A DNA stretch of 64,000 nucleotides from Chlorocebus sabaeus (Eukaryota; Chordata; Mammalia; Primates; Cercopithecidae). The position numbers and the translations under genes are program-made. How positions within the stretch are numbered: position 1 is the first letter of the stretch; every line of letters starts with the position of its first letter. The notes beneath the pieces were generated by a model, which saw nothing but the letters and a program-made list of their open reading frames with translations, made no database searches and was not told where the DNA came from. Positions 33,398 to 47,805 of this stretch are shown piece by piece. The stretch spans positions 310,001 to 374,000 of the forward strand of contig NW_027328125.1 of NCBI RefSeq assembly GCF_047675955.1, written 5' to 3'.

Positions 33398-35798
33398 AGT
33401 TTTTAACAAAAGATATTTCCTTTTTCACCATAGCCCTCTATGGGCTTCCAAATATCACTTTGCAAATTCCACAAGAAGTGTCTTCGCGAAAGGCTTCTTG
33501 AGGGCAAAGCTGTAACACTGTGAGATGAATTAACAGAACACAAAGTAGTTTCTCAGAATGCTTCTTTTCAGTTTTTATCTTAGGATATTTCCTTTTTCAC
33601 CTTAGCCCTCTATGGGCTTGAAAATATCACTATGAAATTTCCACATGAAGAGTCTCAGCGAAAGGATTCTTGAGGTGAAAGCAGTGACTCTGTGAGATGA
33701 ATTAACAGAACACAAAGCAGTTTCTCAGAAAGCTTCTTTCCAGTTTTTAAAGGAAGATATTTCCTTTTTCACCGTAGACCTCTACGGGCTTCCAAATAAC
33801 ACTTTGCCAATTCCACAAGAAGAGTCTTAGCGAAAGGCATCTTGAAGGGAAGGCTGTAACTCTGTGAGATGAATTAACAGGACACAAAGCAGTTTCTCAT
33901 AAAGCTTCCTTCCAGTTTTTATCGGAAGATATTTCCTTTTACACCGTAGCCCTGTATGGACTTCCAGATATCAATGTGCAAATTTCACAAGAACAGTCTT
34001 AGCGAAAGGCTTCTTGAGGGGAAAGCTGTAACTCTGTGAGATGAATTAACAGAACACAGAGCAGTTTCTCAGAAAGCTTCTTTCCAGTTTTTAACGGAAG
34101 ATATTTCCTTTTTCACCATAGCACTCTATGGGCTTCCAGATATCACCTTGAATATTCCACAAGAACAGACTTAGCGAAAGGCTTCCTGAAGGGAATGCTG
34201 TAACACTGTGAGATGAATTAACAGAACACAGAGCAGTTTCTCAGAAAGCTTCTTTACAGTTTTTAACGGTAGATATTTCCTTTTTCACCTTAACCCTCTA
34301 AGGGCTTCCAAATATCACCTTGCAAATTGCATAAGAACAGTGTTAGCGAAAGGCTTTTTGAGGAGAAAGCAGTAACTGTGAGTTGAATTAACCGAACACA
34401 AAGCAGTTTCTCAGGAAGCTTCTTTCCAGTTTTTAAGGGAAGATTTTCCTTTTTCACCATAACCCTCTATGGGCTTCCAAATATCACTTTTCAAATTCCA
34501 CAAGAACAGTCTTAGCGAAAGGCTTCTTGAGGGGAATGCAGTAACTCTGTGAGATGAATTAACAGAACACAAAGCAATTTCTCAGAAAGATTCTTCCCAG
34601 TTTTTATCTTAGGATATTTCCTTTTTCACCATAGCCCTCTATGGGCTTCCAAATATCACTTTGCAAATTCCCCAAGAACAGTCTTAGCGAAAGACTGCTT
34701 GAGGGGAAAGCTGTAACTCTTGAGATGAATTAGCAGAACACAAAGCAGTTTCTCAGAAAGCTTCTTTCCTGTTTTTTAACGGAAGTTATTTCCTTTTTCA
34801 CCGTAGCCCTCTATGGGCTTCCAAATATCACTTTCCAAATTCCAGAAGCACAGTCTTAGCGAAAACTTCTTGAGGAGAAAGCTGTATCTCTGTGAGATGA
34901 ATTAACAGAACACAAAGCAGTTTCTCAGAAAGCTTCTTTCCAGTTTTTAACAGAAGATATTTCCTTTTTCATCCTATCCTTCTATGGCTTTACAAATATC
35001 ACTTTGAAATTCCACAAGAACAGTCTTAGCGAAAGGCTTCTTGTGGAGAAAGCTGTAACCCTGTGAGATGAATTAACAGAACACAAGGCAGTTTCTCAGA
35101 AAGCTTCTTTTCAGTTTTTATCTTAGGATATTTCCTTTTTCACCATAGCCCACTATGGGCTTCCAAATGTCACTTTGCAAATTCCACAAGAACAGTCTTA
35201 GCGAAAGGCTTCTAGAGGGGCAAGCTGTAACTCTGTGAGATGAACTAAGAGAACACAAAGCAGTTTCTCAGAATGCTTCTTTCCAGTTTTTAACGGAAGA
35301 TATTTCCTTTTTCACCATAACCCTATATGGGCTTCCAAATATCACTTTGCAAATTCCACAAGAACAGTCTTAGCGAAAGGCTTCTTGAGAGGAACGCAGT
35401 AACTCTGTGAGATGAATTAAAAGAACACAAAGCAATTTCTCAGAAAGGTTCTTTCCAGTTTTTAACGGAAGATCTTTCCTTTTTCACCATAGCCCTCTAT
35501 GGGATTCCAAATATCACTTTCAAAATTCCAGAAGAACAGTCTTAGCGAAAGGCTTCTTGAGGGGAAAGCTGTAACTCTGTGAGATGAATTAACAGAACAC
35601 AAAGTAGTTTCTCAGAAAGATTCTTTCCAGTTTTTAACGGAAGATATTCCCTTTTTCACCATAGCCCTCTATGGGCTTCCAATATCACTTTGAAAAATCC
35701 ACAAGAAGAATCTTAGAGAATGGCTTCTTTCTGGGAAAGCAGTAACTCTGTGAGATGAATTAATAGAACACAGAGCGGTTTCTCAGAAAGCCTCTTTC
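33398..35798 (-). repeat. HOR copy 7
   Basis: 2401 bp. GGCTTC, CACCTTGC in monomer 6, AAATTCC, CATCCTATCC. Ends with the GAGCGGTTTC variant that starts the copy 8-11 family. Confidence 0.95.
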
Positions 35799-38200
35799 AG
35801 TTTTTAACAAAAGATATTTCCTTTTTCACCATAGCCCTCTATGGGCTTCCAAATATCACTTTGCAAATTCCACAAGAAGTGTCTTCGTGAAAGGCTTCTT
35901 GAGGGCAAAGCTGTAACACTGTGAGATGAATTAACAGAACACAAAGTAGTTTCTCAGAATGCTTCTTTTCAGTTTTTATCTTAGGATATTTCCTTTTTCA
36001 CCTTAGCCCTCTATGGGCTTGAAAATATCACTATGAAATTTCCACATGAAGAGTCTCAGCGAAAGGATTCTTGAGGTGAAAGCAGTGACTCTGTGAGATG
36101 AATTAACAGAACACAAAGCAGTTTCTCAGAAAGCTTCTTTCCAGTTTTTAAAGGAAGATATTTCCTTTTTCACTGTAGACCTCTACGGGCTTCCAAATAA
36201 CACTTTGCCATTTCCACAAGAAGAGTCTTAGCGAAAGGCATCTTGAAGGGAAGGCTGTAACTCTGTGAGATGAATTAACAGGACACAAAGCAGTTTCTCA
36301 TAAAGCTTCCTTCCAGTTTTTATCGGAAGATATTTCCTTTTACACCGTAGCCCTGTATGGACTTCCAGATATCAATGTGCAAATTTCACAAGAACAGTCT
36401 TAGCGAAAGTCTTCTTGAGGGGAAAGCTGTAACTCTGTGAGATGAATTAACAGAACACAGAGCAGTTTTTTCAGAAAGCTTCTTTCCAGTTTTTAACGGA
36501 AGATATTTCCTTTTTCACCATAGCACTCTATGGGCTTCCAGATATCACCTTGAATATTCCACAAGAACAGACTTAGCGAAAGGCTTCCTGAAGGGAATGC
36601 TGTAACACTGTGAGATGAATTAACAGAACACAGAGCAGTTTCTCAGAAAGCTTCTTTACAGTTTTTAACGGTAGATATTTCCTTTTTCACCTTAACCCTC
36701 TAAGGGCTTCCAAATATCACTTTGCAAATTGCATAAGAACAGTGTTAGCGAAAGGCTTTTTGAGGAGAAAGCAGTAACTGTGAGTTGAATTAACCGAACA
36801 CAAAGCAGTTTCTCAGGAAGCTTCTTTCCAGTTTTTAAGGGAAGATTTTCCTTTTTCACCATAACCCTCTATGGGCTTCCAAATATCACTTTTCAAATTC
36901 CACAAGAACAGTCTTAGCGAAAGGCTTCTTGAGGGGAATGCAGTAACTCTGTGAGATGAATTAACAGAACACAAAGCAATTTCTCAGAAAGATTCTTCCC
37001 AGTTTTTATCTTAGGATATTTCCTTTTTCACCATAGCCCTCTATGGGCTTCGAAATATCACTTTGCAAATTCCCCAAGAACAGTCTTAGCGAAAGACTGC
37101 TTGAGGGGAAAGCTGTAACTCTTGAGATGAATTAGCAGAACACAAAGCAGTTTCTCAGAAAGCTTCTTTCCTGTTTTTTAACGGAAGTTATTTCCTTTTT
37201 CACCGTAGCCCTCTATGGGCTTCCAAATATCACTTTCCAAATTCCAGAAGCACAGTCTTAGCGAAAACTTCTTGAGGAGAAAGCTGTATCTCTGTGAGAT
37301 GAATTAACAGAACACAAAGCAGTTTCTCAGAAAGCTTCTTTCCAGTTTTTAACAGAAGATATTTCCTTTTTCATCCTATCCTTCTATGGCTTTACAAATA
37401 TCACTTTGAAATTCCACAAGAACAGTCTTAGCGAAAGGCTTCTTGTGGAGAAAGCTGTAACCCTGTGAGATGAATTAACAGAACACAAGGCAGTTTCTCA
37501 GAAAGCTTCTTTTCAGTTTTTATCTTAGGATATTTCCTTTTTCACCATAGCCCACTATGGGCTTCCAAATGTCACTTTGCAAATTCCACAAGAACAGTCT
37601 TAGCGAAAGGCTTCTAGAGGGGCAAGCTGTAACTCTGTGAGATGAACTAAGAGAACACAAAGCAGTTTCTCAGAATGCTTCTTTCCAGTTTTTAACGGAA
37701 GATATTTCCTTTTTCACCATAACCCTATATGGGCTTCCAAATATCACATTGCAAATTCCACAAGAACAGTCTTAGCGAAAGGCTTCTTGAGAGGAACGCA
37801 GTAACTCTGTGAGATGAATTAAAAGAACACAAAGCAATTTCTCAGAAAGGTTCTTTCCAGTTTTTAACGGAAGATCTTTCCTTTTTCACCATAGCCCTCT
37901 ATGGGATTCCAAATATCACTTTCAAAATTCCAGAAGAACAGTCTTAGCGAAAGGCTTCTTGAGGGGAAAGCTGTAACTCTGTGAGATGAATTAACAGAAC
38001 ACAAAGTAGTTTCTCAGAAAGATTCTTTCCAGTTTTTAACGGAAGATATTCCCTTTTTCACCATAGCCCTCTATGGGCTTCCAATATCACTTTGAAAAAT
38101 CCACAAGAAGAATCTTAGAGAATGGCTTCTTTCTGGGAAAGCAGTAACTCTGTGAGATGAATTAATAGAACACAGAGCGGTTTCTCAGAAAGCCTCTTTC
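35799..38200 (-). repeat. HOR copy 8 (2402 bp)
   Basis: CTTCGTGAAAGG (monomer 1), CACTGTAG and GCCATTTCC (monomer 3), GAAAGTCTTC, GCAGTTTTTTCAG with one extra base, GGCTTCGAAATATC (monomer 8), CACATTGC (monomer 12), GAGCGG. Nearly identical to copy 9. Confidence 0.95.
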
Positions 38201-40602
38201 AGTTTTTAACAAAAGATATTTCCTTTTTCACCATAGCCCTCTATGGGCTTCCAAATATCACTTTGCAAATTCCACAAGAAGTGTCTTCGTGAAAGGCTTC
38301 TTGAGGGCAAAGCTGTAACACTGTGAGATGGATTAACAGAACACAAAGTAGTTTCTCAGAATGCTTCTTTTCAGTTTTTATCTTAGGATATTTCCTTTTT
38401 CACCTTAGCCCTCTATGGGCTTGAAAATATCACTATGAAATTTCCACATGAAGAGTCTCAGCGAAAGGATTCTTGAGGTGAAAGCAGTGACTCTGTGAGA
38501 TGAATTAACAGAACACAAAGCAGTTTCTCAGAAAGCTTCTTTCCAGTTTTTAAAGGAAGATATTTCCTTTTTCACTGTAGACCTCTACGGGCTTCCAAAT
38601 AACACTTTGCCATTTCCACAAGAAGAGTCTTAGCGAAAGGCATCTTGAAGGGAAGGCTGTAACTCTGTGAGATGAATTAACAGGACACAAAGCAGTTTCT
38701 CATAAAGCTTCCTTCCAGTTTTTATCGGAAGATATTTCCTTTTACACCGTAGCCCTGTATGGACTTCCAGATATCAATGTGCAAATTTCACAAGAACAGT
38801 CTTAGCGAAAGTCTTCTTGAGGGGAAAGCTGTAACTCTGTGAGATGAATTAACAGAACACAGAGCAGTTTTTTCAGAAAGCTTCTTTCCAGTTTTTAACG
38901 GAAGATATTTCCTTTTTCACCATAGCACTCTATGGGCTTCCAGATATCACCTTGAATATTCCACAAGAACAGACTTAGCGAAAGGCTTCCTGAAGGGAAT
39001 GCTGTAACACTGTGAGATGAATTAACAGAACACAGAGCAGTTTCTCCGAAAGCTTCTTTACAGTTTTTAACGGTAGATATTTCCTTTTTCACCTTAACCC
39101 TCTAAGGGCTTCCAAATATCACTTTGCAAATTGCATAAGAACAGTGTTAGCGAAAGGCTTTTTGAGGAGAAAGCAGTAACTGTGAGTTGAATTAACCGAA
39201 CACAAAGCAGTTTCTCAGGAAGCTTCTTTCCAGTTTTTAAGGGAAGATTTTCCTTTTTCACCATAACCCTCTATGGGCTTCCAAATATCACTTTTCAAAT
39301 TCCACAAGAACAGTCTTAGCGAAAGGCTTCTTGAGGGGAATGCAGTAACTCTGTGAGATGAATTAACAGAACACAAAGCAATTTCTCAGAAAGATTCTTC
39401 CCAGTTTTTATCTTAGGATATTTCCTTTTTCACCATAGCCCTCTATGGGCTTCGAAATATCACTTTGCAAATTCCCCAAGAACAGTCTTAGCGAAAGACT
39501 GCTTGAGGGGAAAGCTGTAACTCTTGAGATGAATTAGCAGAACACAAAGCAGTTTCTCAGAAAGCTTCTTTCCTGTTTTTTAACGGAAGTTATTTCCTTT
39601 TTCACCGTAGCCCTCTATGGGCTTCCAAATATCACTTTCCAAATTCCAGAAGCACAGTCTTAGCGAAAACTTCTTGAGGAGAAAGCTGTATCTCTGTGAG
39701 ATGAATTAACAGAACACAAAGCAGTTTCTCAGAAAGCTTCTTTCCAGTTTTTAACAGAAGATATTTCCTTTTTCATCATATCCTTCTATGGCTTTACAAA
39801 TATCACTTTGAAATTCCACAAGAACAGTCTTAGCGAAAGGCTTCTTGTGGAGAAAGCTGTAACCCTGTGAGATGAATTAACAGAACACAAGGCAGTTTCT
39901 CAGAAAGCTTCTTTTCAGTTTTTATCTTAGGATATTTCCTTTTTCACCATAGCCCACTATGGGCTTCCAAATGTCACTTTGCAAATTCCACAAGAACAGT
40001 CTTAGCGAAAGGCTTCTAGAGGGGCAAGCTGTAACTCTGTGAGATGAACTAAGAGAACACAAAGCAGTTTCTCAGAATGCTTCTTTCCAGTTTTTAACGG
40101 AAGATATTTCCTTTTTCACCATAACCCTATATGGGCTTCCAAATATCACATTGCAAATTCCACAAGAACAGTCTTAGCGAAAGGCTTCTTGAGAGGAACG
40201 CAGTAACTCTGTGAGATGAATTAAAAGAACACAAAGCAATTTCTCAGAAAGGTTCTTTCCAGTTTTTAACGGAAGATCTTTCCTTTTTCACCATAGCCCT
40301 CTATGGGATTCCAAATATCACTTTCAAAATTCCAGAAGAACAGTCTTAGCGAAAGGCTTCTTGAGGGGAAAGCTGTAACTCTGTGAGATGAATTAACAGA
40401 ACACAAAGTAGTTTCTCAGAAAGATTCTTTCCAGTTTTTAACGGAAGATATTCCCTTTTTCACCATAGCCCTCTATGGGCTTCCAATATCACTTTGAAAA
40501 ATCCACAAGAAGAATCTTAGAGAATGGCTTCTTTCTGGGAAAGCAGTAACTCTGTGAGATGAATTAATAGAACACAGAGCGGTTTCTCAGAAAGCCTCTT
40601 TC
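38201..40602 (-). repeat. HOR copy 9 (2402 bp)
   Basis: Same variant set and the same 1-bp insertion as copy 8. Differences seen: GATGGATTAAC (38328), TTTCTCCGAAAGC (39043) and CATCATATCC (39774). Confidence 0.95.
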
Positions 40603-43003
40603 AGTTTTTAACAAAAGATATTTCCTTTTTCACCATAGCCCTCTATGGGCTTCCAAATATCACTTTGCAAATTCCACAAGAAGTGTCTTCGTGAAAGGCT
40701 TCTTGAGGGCAAAGCTGTAACACTGTGAGATGAATTAACAGAACACAAAGTAGTTTCTCAGAATGCTTCTTTTCAGTTTTTATCTTAGGATATTTCCTTT
40801 TTCACCTTAGCCCTCTATGGGCTTGAAAATATCACTATGAAATTTCCACATGAAGAGTCTCAGCGAAAGGATTCTTGAGGTGAAAGCAGTGACTCTGTGA
40901 GATGAATTAACAGAACACAAAGCAGTTTCTCAGAAAGCTTCTTTCCAGTTTTTAAAGGAAGATATTTCCTTTTTCACTGTAGACCTCTACGGGCTTCCAA
41001 ATAACACTTTGCCATTTCCACAAGAAGAGTCTTAGCGAAAGGCATCTTGAAGGGAAGGCTGTAACTCTGTGAGATGAATTAACAGGACACAAAGCAGTTT
41101 CTCATAAAGCTTCCTTCCAGTTTTTATCGGAAGATATTTCCTTTTACACCGTAGCCCTGTATGGACTTCCAGATATCAATGTGCAAATTTCACAAGAACA
41201 GTCTTAGCGAAAGGCTTCTTGAGGGGAAAGCTGTAACTCTGTGAGATGAATTAACAGAACACAGAGCAGTTTCTCAGAAAGCTTCTTTCCAGTTTTTAAC
41301 GGAAGATATTTCCTTTTTCACCATAGCACTCTATGGGCTTCCAGATATCACCTTGAATATTCCACAAGAACAGACTTAGCGAAAGGCTTCCTGAAGGGAA
41401 TGCTGTAACACTGTGAGATGAATTAACAGAACACAGAGCAGTTTCTCAGAAAGCTTCTTTACAGTTTTTAACGGTAGATATTTCCTTTTTCACCTTAACC
41501 CTCTAAGGGCTTCCAAATATCACTTTGCAAATTGCATAAGAACAGTGTTAGCGAAAGGCTTTTTGAGGAGAAAGCAGTAACTGTGAGTTGAATTAACCGA
41601 ACACAAAGCAGTTTCTCAGGAAGCTTCTTTCCAGTTTTTAAGGGAAGATTTTCCTTTTTCACCATAACCCTCTATGGGCTTCCAAATATCACTTTTCAAA
41701 TTCCACAAGAACAGTCTTAGCGAAAGGCTTCTTGAGGGGAATGCAGTAACTCTGTGAGATGAATTAACAGAACACAAAGCAATTTCTCAGAAAGATTCTT
41801 CCCAGTTTTTATCTTAGGATATTTCCTTTTTCACCATAGCCCTCTATGGGCTTCCAAATATCACTTTGCAAATTCCCCAAGAACAGTCTTAGCGAAAGAC
41901 TGCTTGAGGGGAAAGCTGTAACTCTTGAGATGAATTAGCATAACACAAAGCAGTTTCTCAGAAAGCTTCTTTCCTGTTTTTTAACGGAAGTTATTTCCTT
42001 TTTCACCGTAGCCCTCTATGGGCTTCCAAATATCACTTTCCAAATTCCAGAAGCACAGTCTTAGCGAAAACTTCTTGAGGAGAAAGCTGTATCTCTGTGA
42101 GATGAATTAACAGAACACAAAGCAGTTTCTCAGAAAGCTTCTTTCCAGTTTTTAACAGAAGATATTTCCTTTTTCATCCTATCCTTCTATGGCTTTACAA
42201 ATATCACTTTGAAATTCCACAAGAACAGTCTTAGCGAAAGGCTTCTTGTGGAGAAAGCTGTAACCCTGTGAGATGAATTAACAGAACACAAGGCAGTTTC
42301 TCAGAAAGCTTCTTTTCAGTTTTTATCTTAGGATATTTCCTTTTTCACCATAGCCCACTATGGGCTTCCAAATGTCACTTTGCAAATTCCACAAGAACAG
42401 TCTTAGCGAAAGGCTTCTAGAGGGGCAAGCTGTAACTCTGTGAGATGAACTAAGAGAACACAAAGCAGTTTCTCAGAATGCTTCTTTCCAGTTTTTAACG
42501 GAAGATATTTCCTTTTTCACCATAACCCTATATGGGCTTCCAAATATCACATTGCAAATTCCACAAGAACAGTCTTAGCGAAAGGCTTCTTCAGAGGAAC
42601 GCAGTAACTCTGTGAGATGAATTAAAAGAACACAAAGCAATTTCTCAGAAAGGTTCTTTCCAGTTTTTAACGGAAGATCTTTCCTTTTTCACCATAGCCC
42701 TCTATGGGATTCCAAATATCACTTTCAAAATTCCAGAAGAACAGTCTTAGCGAAAGGCTTCTTGAGGGGAAAGCTGTAACTCTGTGAGATGAATTAACAG
42801 AACACAAAGTAGTTTCTCAGAAAGATTCTTTCCAGTTTTTAACGGAAGATATTCCCTTTTTCACCATAGCCCTCTATGGGCTTCCAATATCACTTTGAAA
42901 AATCCACAAGAAGAATCTTAGAGAATGGCTTCTTTCTGGGAAAGCAGTAACTCTGTGAGATGAATTAATAGAACACAGAGCGGTTTCTCAGAAAGCCTCT
43001 TTC
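40603..43003 (-). repeat. HOR copy 10
   Basis: 2401 bp. Keeps CTTCGTG, CACTGTAG, GCCATTTCC, CACATTGC and GAGCGG of copies 8-9, but has GGCTTC, no extra T and CCAAATATC. Own variants: GCATAACAC (41939) and GCTTCTTCAGAGG (42587). Confidence 0.95.
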
Positions 43004-45404
43004 AGTTTTTAACAAAAGATATTTCCTTTTTCACCATAGCCCTCTATGGGCTTCCAAATATCACTTTGCAAATTCCACAAGAAGTGTCTTCGTGAAAGGC
43101 TTCTTGAGGGCAAAGCTGTAACACTGTGAGATGAATTAACAGAACACAAAGTAGTTTCTCAGAATGCTTCTTTTCAGTTTTTATCTTAGGATATTTCCTT
43201 TTTCACCTTAGCCCTCTATGGGCTTGAAAATATCACTATGAAATTTCCACATGAAGAGTCTCAGCGAAAGGATTCTTGAGGTGAAAGCAGTGACTCTGTG
43301 AGATGAATTAACAGAACACAAAGCAGTTTCTCAGAAAGCTTCTTTCCAGTTTTTAAAGGAAGATATTTCCTTTTTCACCGTAGACCTCTACGGGCTTCCA
43401 AATAACACTTTGCCATTTCCACAAGAAGAGTCTTAGCGAAAGGCATCTTGAAGGGAAGGCTGTAACTCTGTGAGATGAATTAACAGGACACAAAGCAGTT
43501 TCTCATAAAGCTTCCTTCCAGTTTTTATCGGAAGATATTTCCTTTTACACCGTAGCCCTGTATGGACTTCCAGATATCAATGTGCAAATTTCACAAGAAC
43601 AGTCTTAGCGAAAGGCTTCTTGAGGGGAAAGCTGTAACTCTGTGAGATGAATTAACAGAACACAGAGCAGTTTCTCAGAAAGCTTCTTTCCAGTTTTTAA
43701 CGGAAGATATTTCCTTTTTCACCATAGCACTCTATGGGCTTCCAGATATCACCTTGAATATTCCACAAGAACAGACTTAGCGAAAGGCTTCCTGAAGGGA
43801 ATGCTGTAACACTGTGAGATGAATTAACAGAACACAGAGCAGTTTCTCAGAAAGCTTCTTTACAGTTTTTAACGGTAGATATTTCCTTTTTCACCTTAAC
43901 CCTCTAAGGGCTTCCAAATATCACTTTGCAAATTGCATAAGAACAGTGTTAGCGAAAGGCTTTTTGAGGAGAAAGCAGTAACTGTGAGTTGAATTAACCG
44001 AACACAAAGCAGTTTCTCAGGAAGCTTCTTTCCAGTTTTTAAGGGAAGATTTTCCTTTTTCACCATAACCCTCTATGGGCTTCCAAATATCACTTTTCAA
44101 ATCCCACAAGAACAGTCTTAGCGAAAGGCTTCTTGAGGGGAATGCAGTAACTCTGTGAGATGAATTAACAGAACACAAAGCAATTTCTCAGAAAGATTCT
44201 TCCCAGTTTTTATCTTAGGATATTTCCTTTTTCACCATAGCCCTCTATGGGCTTCCAAATATCACTTTGCAAATTCCCCAAGAACAGTCTTAGCGAAAGA
44301 CTGCTTGAGGGGAAAGCTGTAACTCTTGAGATGAATTAGCAGAACACAAAGCAGTTTCTCAGAAAGCTTCTTTCCTGTTTTTTAACGGAAGTTATTTCCT
44401 TTTTCACCGTAGCCCTCTATGGGCTTCCAAATATCACTTTCCAAATTCCAGAAGCACAGTCTTAGCGAAAACTTCTCGAGGAGAAAGCTGTATCTCTGTG
44501 AGATGAATTAACAGAACACAAAGCAGTTTCTCAGAAAGCTTCTTTCCAGTTTTTAACAGAAGATATTTCCTTTTTCATCCTATCCTTCTATGGCTTTACA
44601 AATATCACTTTGAAATTCCACAAGAACAGTCTTAGCGAAAGGCTTCTTGTGGAGAAAGCTGTAACCCTGTGAGATGAATTAACAGAACACAAGGCAGTTT
44701 CTCAGAAAGCTTCTTTTCAGTTTTTATCTTAGGATATTTCCTTTTTCACCATAGCCCACTATGGGCTTCCAAATGTCACTTTGCAAATTCCACAAGAACA
44801 GTCTTAGCGAAAGGCTTCTAGAGGGGCAAGCTGTAACTCTGTGAGATGAACTAAGAGAACACAAAGCAGTTTCTCAGAATGCTTCTTTCCAGTTTTTAAC
44901 GGAAGATATTTCCTTTTTCACCATAACCCTATATGGGCTTCCAAATATCACTTTGCAAATTCCACAAGAACAGTCTTAGCGAAAGGCTTCTTGAGAGGAA
45001 CGCAGTAACTCTGTGAGATGAATTAAAAGAACACAAAGCAATTTCTCAGAAAGGTTCTTTCCAGTTTTTAACGGAAGATCTTTCCTTTTTCACCATAGCC
45101 CTCTATGGGATTCCAAATATCACTTTCAAAATTCCAGAAGAACAGTCTTAGCGAAAGGCTTCTTGAGGGGAAAGCTGTAACTCTGTGAGATGAATTAACA
45201 GAACACAAAGTAGTTTCTCAGAAAGATTCTTTCCAGTTTTTAACGGAAGATATTCCCTTTTTCACCATAGCCCTCTATGGGCTTCCAATATCACTTTTAA
45301 AAATCCACAAGAAGTATCTTAGAGAATGGCTTCTTTCTGGGAAAGCAGTAACTCTGTGAGATGAATTAATAGAACACAGAGCAGTTTCTCAGAAAGCCTC
45401 TTTC
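43004..45404 (-). repeat. HOR copy 11
   Basis: 2401 bp. CTTCGTG and GCCATTTCC as in copies 8-10 at its left end, then standard variants: CACCGTAG, CACTTTGC in monomer 12, GAGCAG. Own changes: AAATCCCAC (44100) and ACTTCTCGAGG (44471). It looks like a junction copy between two families. Confidence 0.95.
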
Positions 45405-47805
45405 AGTTTTTAACAAAAGATATTTCCTTTTTCACCATAGCCCTCTATGGGCTTCCAAATATCACTTTGCAAATTCCACAAGAAGTGTCTTCGCGAAAGG
45501 CTTCTTGAGGGCAAAGCTGTAACACTGTGAGATGAATTAACAGAACACAAAGTAGTTTCTCAGAATGCTTCTTTTCAGTTTTTATCTTAGGATATTTCCT
45601 TTTTCACCTTAGCCCTCTATGGGCTTGAAAATATCACTATGAAATTTCCACATGAAGAGTCTCAGCGAAAGGATTCTTGAGGTGAAAGCAGTGACTCTGT
45701 GAGATGAATTAACAGAACACAAAGCAGTTTCTCAGAAAGCTTCTTTCCAGTTTTTAAAGGAAGATATTTCCTTTTTCACCGTAGACCTCTACGGGCTTCC
45801 AAATAACACTTTGCCAATTCCACAAGAAGAGTCTTAGCGAAAGGCATCTTGAAGGGAAGGCTGTAACTCTGTGAGATGAATTAACAGGACACAAAGCAGT
45901 TTCTCATAAAGCTTCCTTCCAGTTTTTATCGGAAGATATTTCCTTTTACACCGTAGCCCTGTATGGACTTCCAGATATCAATGTGCAAATTTCACAAGAA
46001 CAGTCTTAGCGAAAGTCTTCTTGAGGGGAAAGCTGTAACTCTGTGAGATGAATTAACAGAACACAGAGCAGTTTCTCAGAAAGCTTCTTTCCAGTTTTTA
46101 ACGGAAGATATTTCCTTTTTCACCATAGCACTCTATGGGCTTCCAGATATCACCTTGAATATTCCACAAGAACAGACTTAGCGAAAGGCTTCCTGAAGGG
46201 AATGCTGTAACACTGTGAGATGAATTAACAGAACACACAGCAGTTTCTCAGAAAGCTTCTTTACAGTTTTTAACGGTAGATATTTCCTTTTTCACCTTAA
46301 CCCTCTAAGGGCTTCCAAATATCACTTTGCAAATTGCATAAGAACAGTGTTAGCGAAAGGCTTTTTGAGGAGAAAGCAGTAACTGTGAGTTGAATTAACC
46401 GAACACAAAGCAGTTTCTCAGGAAGCTTCTTTCCAGTTTTTAAGGGAAGATTTTCCTTTTTCACCATAACCCTCTATGGGCTTCCAAATATCACTTTTCA
46501 AGTTCCACAAGAACAGTCTTAGCGAAAGTCTTCTTGAGGGGAATGCAGTAACTCTGTGAGATGAATTAACAGAACACAAAGCAATTTCTCAGAAAGATTC
46601 TTCCCAGTTTTTATCTTAGGATATTTCCTTTTTCACCATAGCCCTCTATGGGCTTCCAAATATCACTTTGCAAATTCCCCAAGAACAGTCTTAGCGAAAG
46701 ACTGCTTGAGGGGAAAGCTGTAACTCTTGAGATGAATTAGCAGAACACAAAGCAGTTTCTCAGAAAGCTTCTTTCCTGTTTTTTAACGGAAGTTATTTCC
46801 TTTTTCACCGTAGCCCTCTATGGGCTTCCAAATATCACTTTCCAAATTCCAGAAGCACAGTCTTAGCGAAAACTTCTTGAGGAGAAAGCTGTATCTCTGT
46901 GAGATGAATTAACAGAACACAAAGCAGTTTCTCAGAAAGCTTCTTTCCAGTTTTTAACAGAAGATATTTCCTTTTTCATCATATCCTTCTATGGCTTTAC
47001 AAATATCACTTTGAAATTCCACAAGAACAGTCTTAGCGAAAGGCTTCTTGTGGAGAAAGCTGTAACCCTGTGAGATGAATTAACAGAACACAAGGCAGTT
47101 TCTCAGAAAGCTTCTTTTCAGTTTTTATCTTAGGATATTTCCTTTTTCACCATAGCCCACTATGGGCTTCCAAATGTCACTTTGCAAATTCCACAAGAAC
47201 AGTCTTAGCGAAAGGCTTCTAGAGGGGCAAGCTGTAACTCTGTGAGATGAACTAAGAGAACACAAAGCAGTTTCTCAGAATGCTTCTTTCCAGTTTTTAA
47301 CGGAAGATATTTCCTTTTTCACCATAACCCTATATGGGCTTCCAAATATCACTTTGCAAATTCCACAAGAACAGTCTTAACGAAAGGCTTCTTGAGAGGA
47401 ACGCAGTAACTCTGTGAGATGAATTAAAAGAACACAAAGCAATTTCTCAGAAAGGTTCTTTCCAGTTTTTAACGGAAGATCTTTCCTTTTTCACCATAGC
47501 CCTCTATGGGATTCCAAATATCACTTTCAAAATTCCAGAAGAACAGTCTTAGCGAAAGGCTTCTTGAGGGGAAAGCTGTAACTCTGTGAGATGAATTAAC
47601 AGAACACAAAGTAGTTTCTCAGAAAGATTCTTTCCAGTTTTTAACGGAAGATATTCCCTTTTTCACCATAGCCCTCTATGGGCTTCCAATATCACTTTGA
47701 AAAATCCACAAGAAGAATCTTAGAGAATGGCTTCTTTCTGGGAAAGCAGTAACTCTGTGAGATGAATTAATAGAACACAGAGCAGTTTCTCAGAAAGCCT
47801 CTTTC
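45405..47805 (-). repeat. HOR copy 12
   Basis: 2401 bp. GAAAGTCTTC, GAACACACAG (46231), CAAGTTCC with GAAAGTCTTC in monomer 7, CATCATATCC, TTAACGAAAGG in monomer 12. Shares most of these with copy 17. Confidence 0.95.

Noticed and set aside
36463..36473. Functional significance of the 1-bp T insertion in HOR copies 8 and 9
   Set aside because: It is a substitution/indel in a T run; useful as a lineage marker only, with no sign of effect on motifs.
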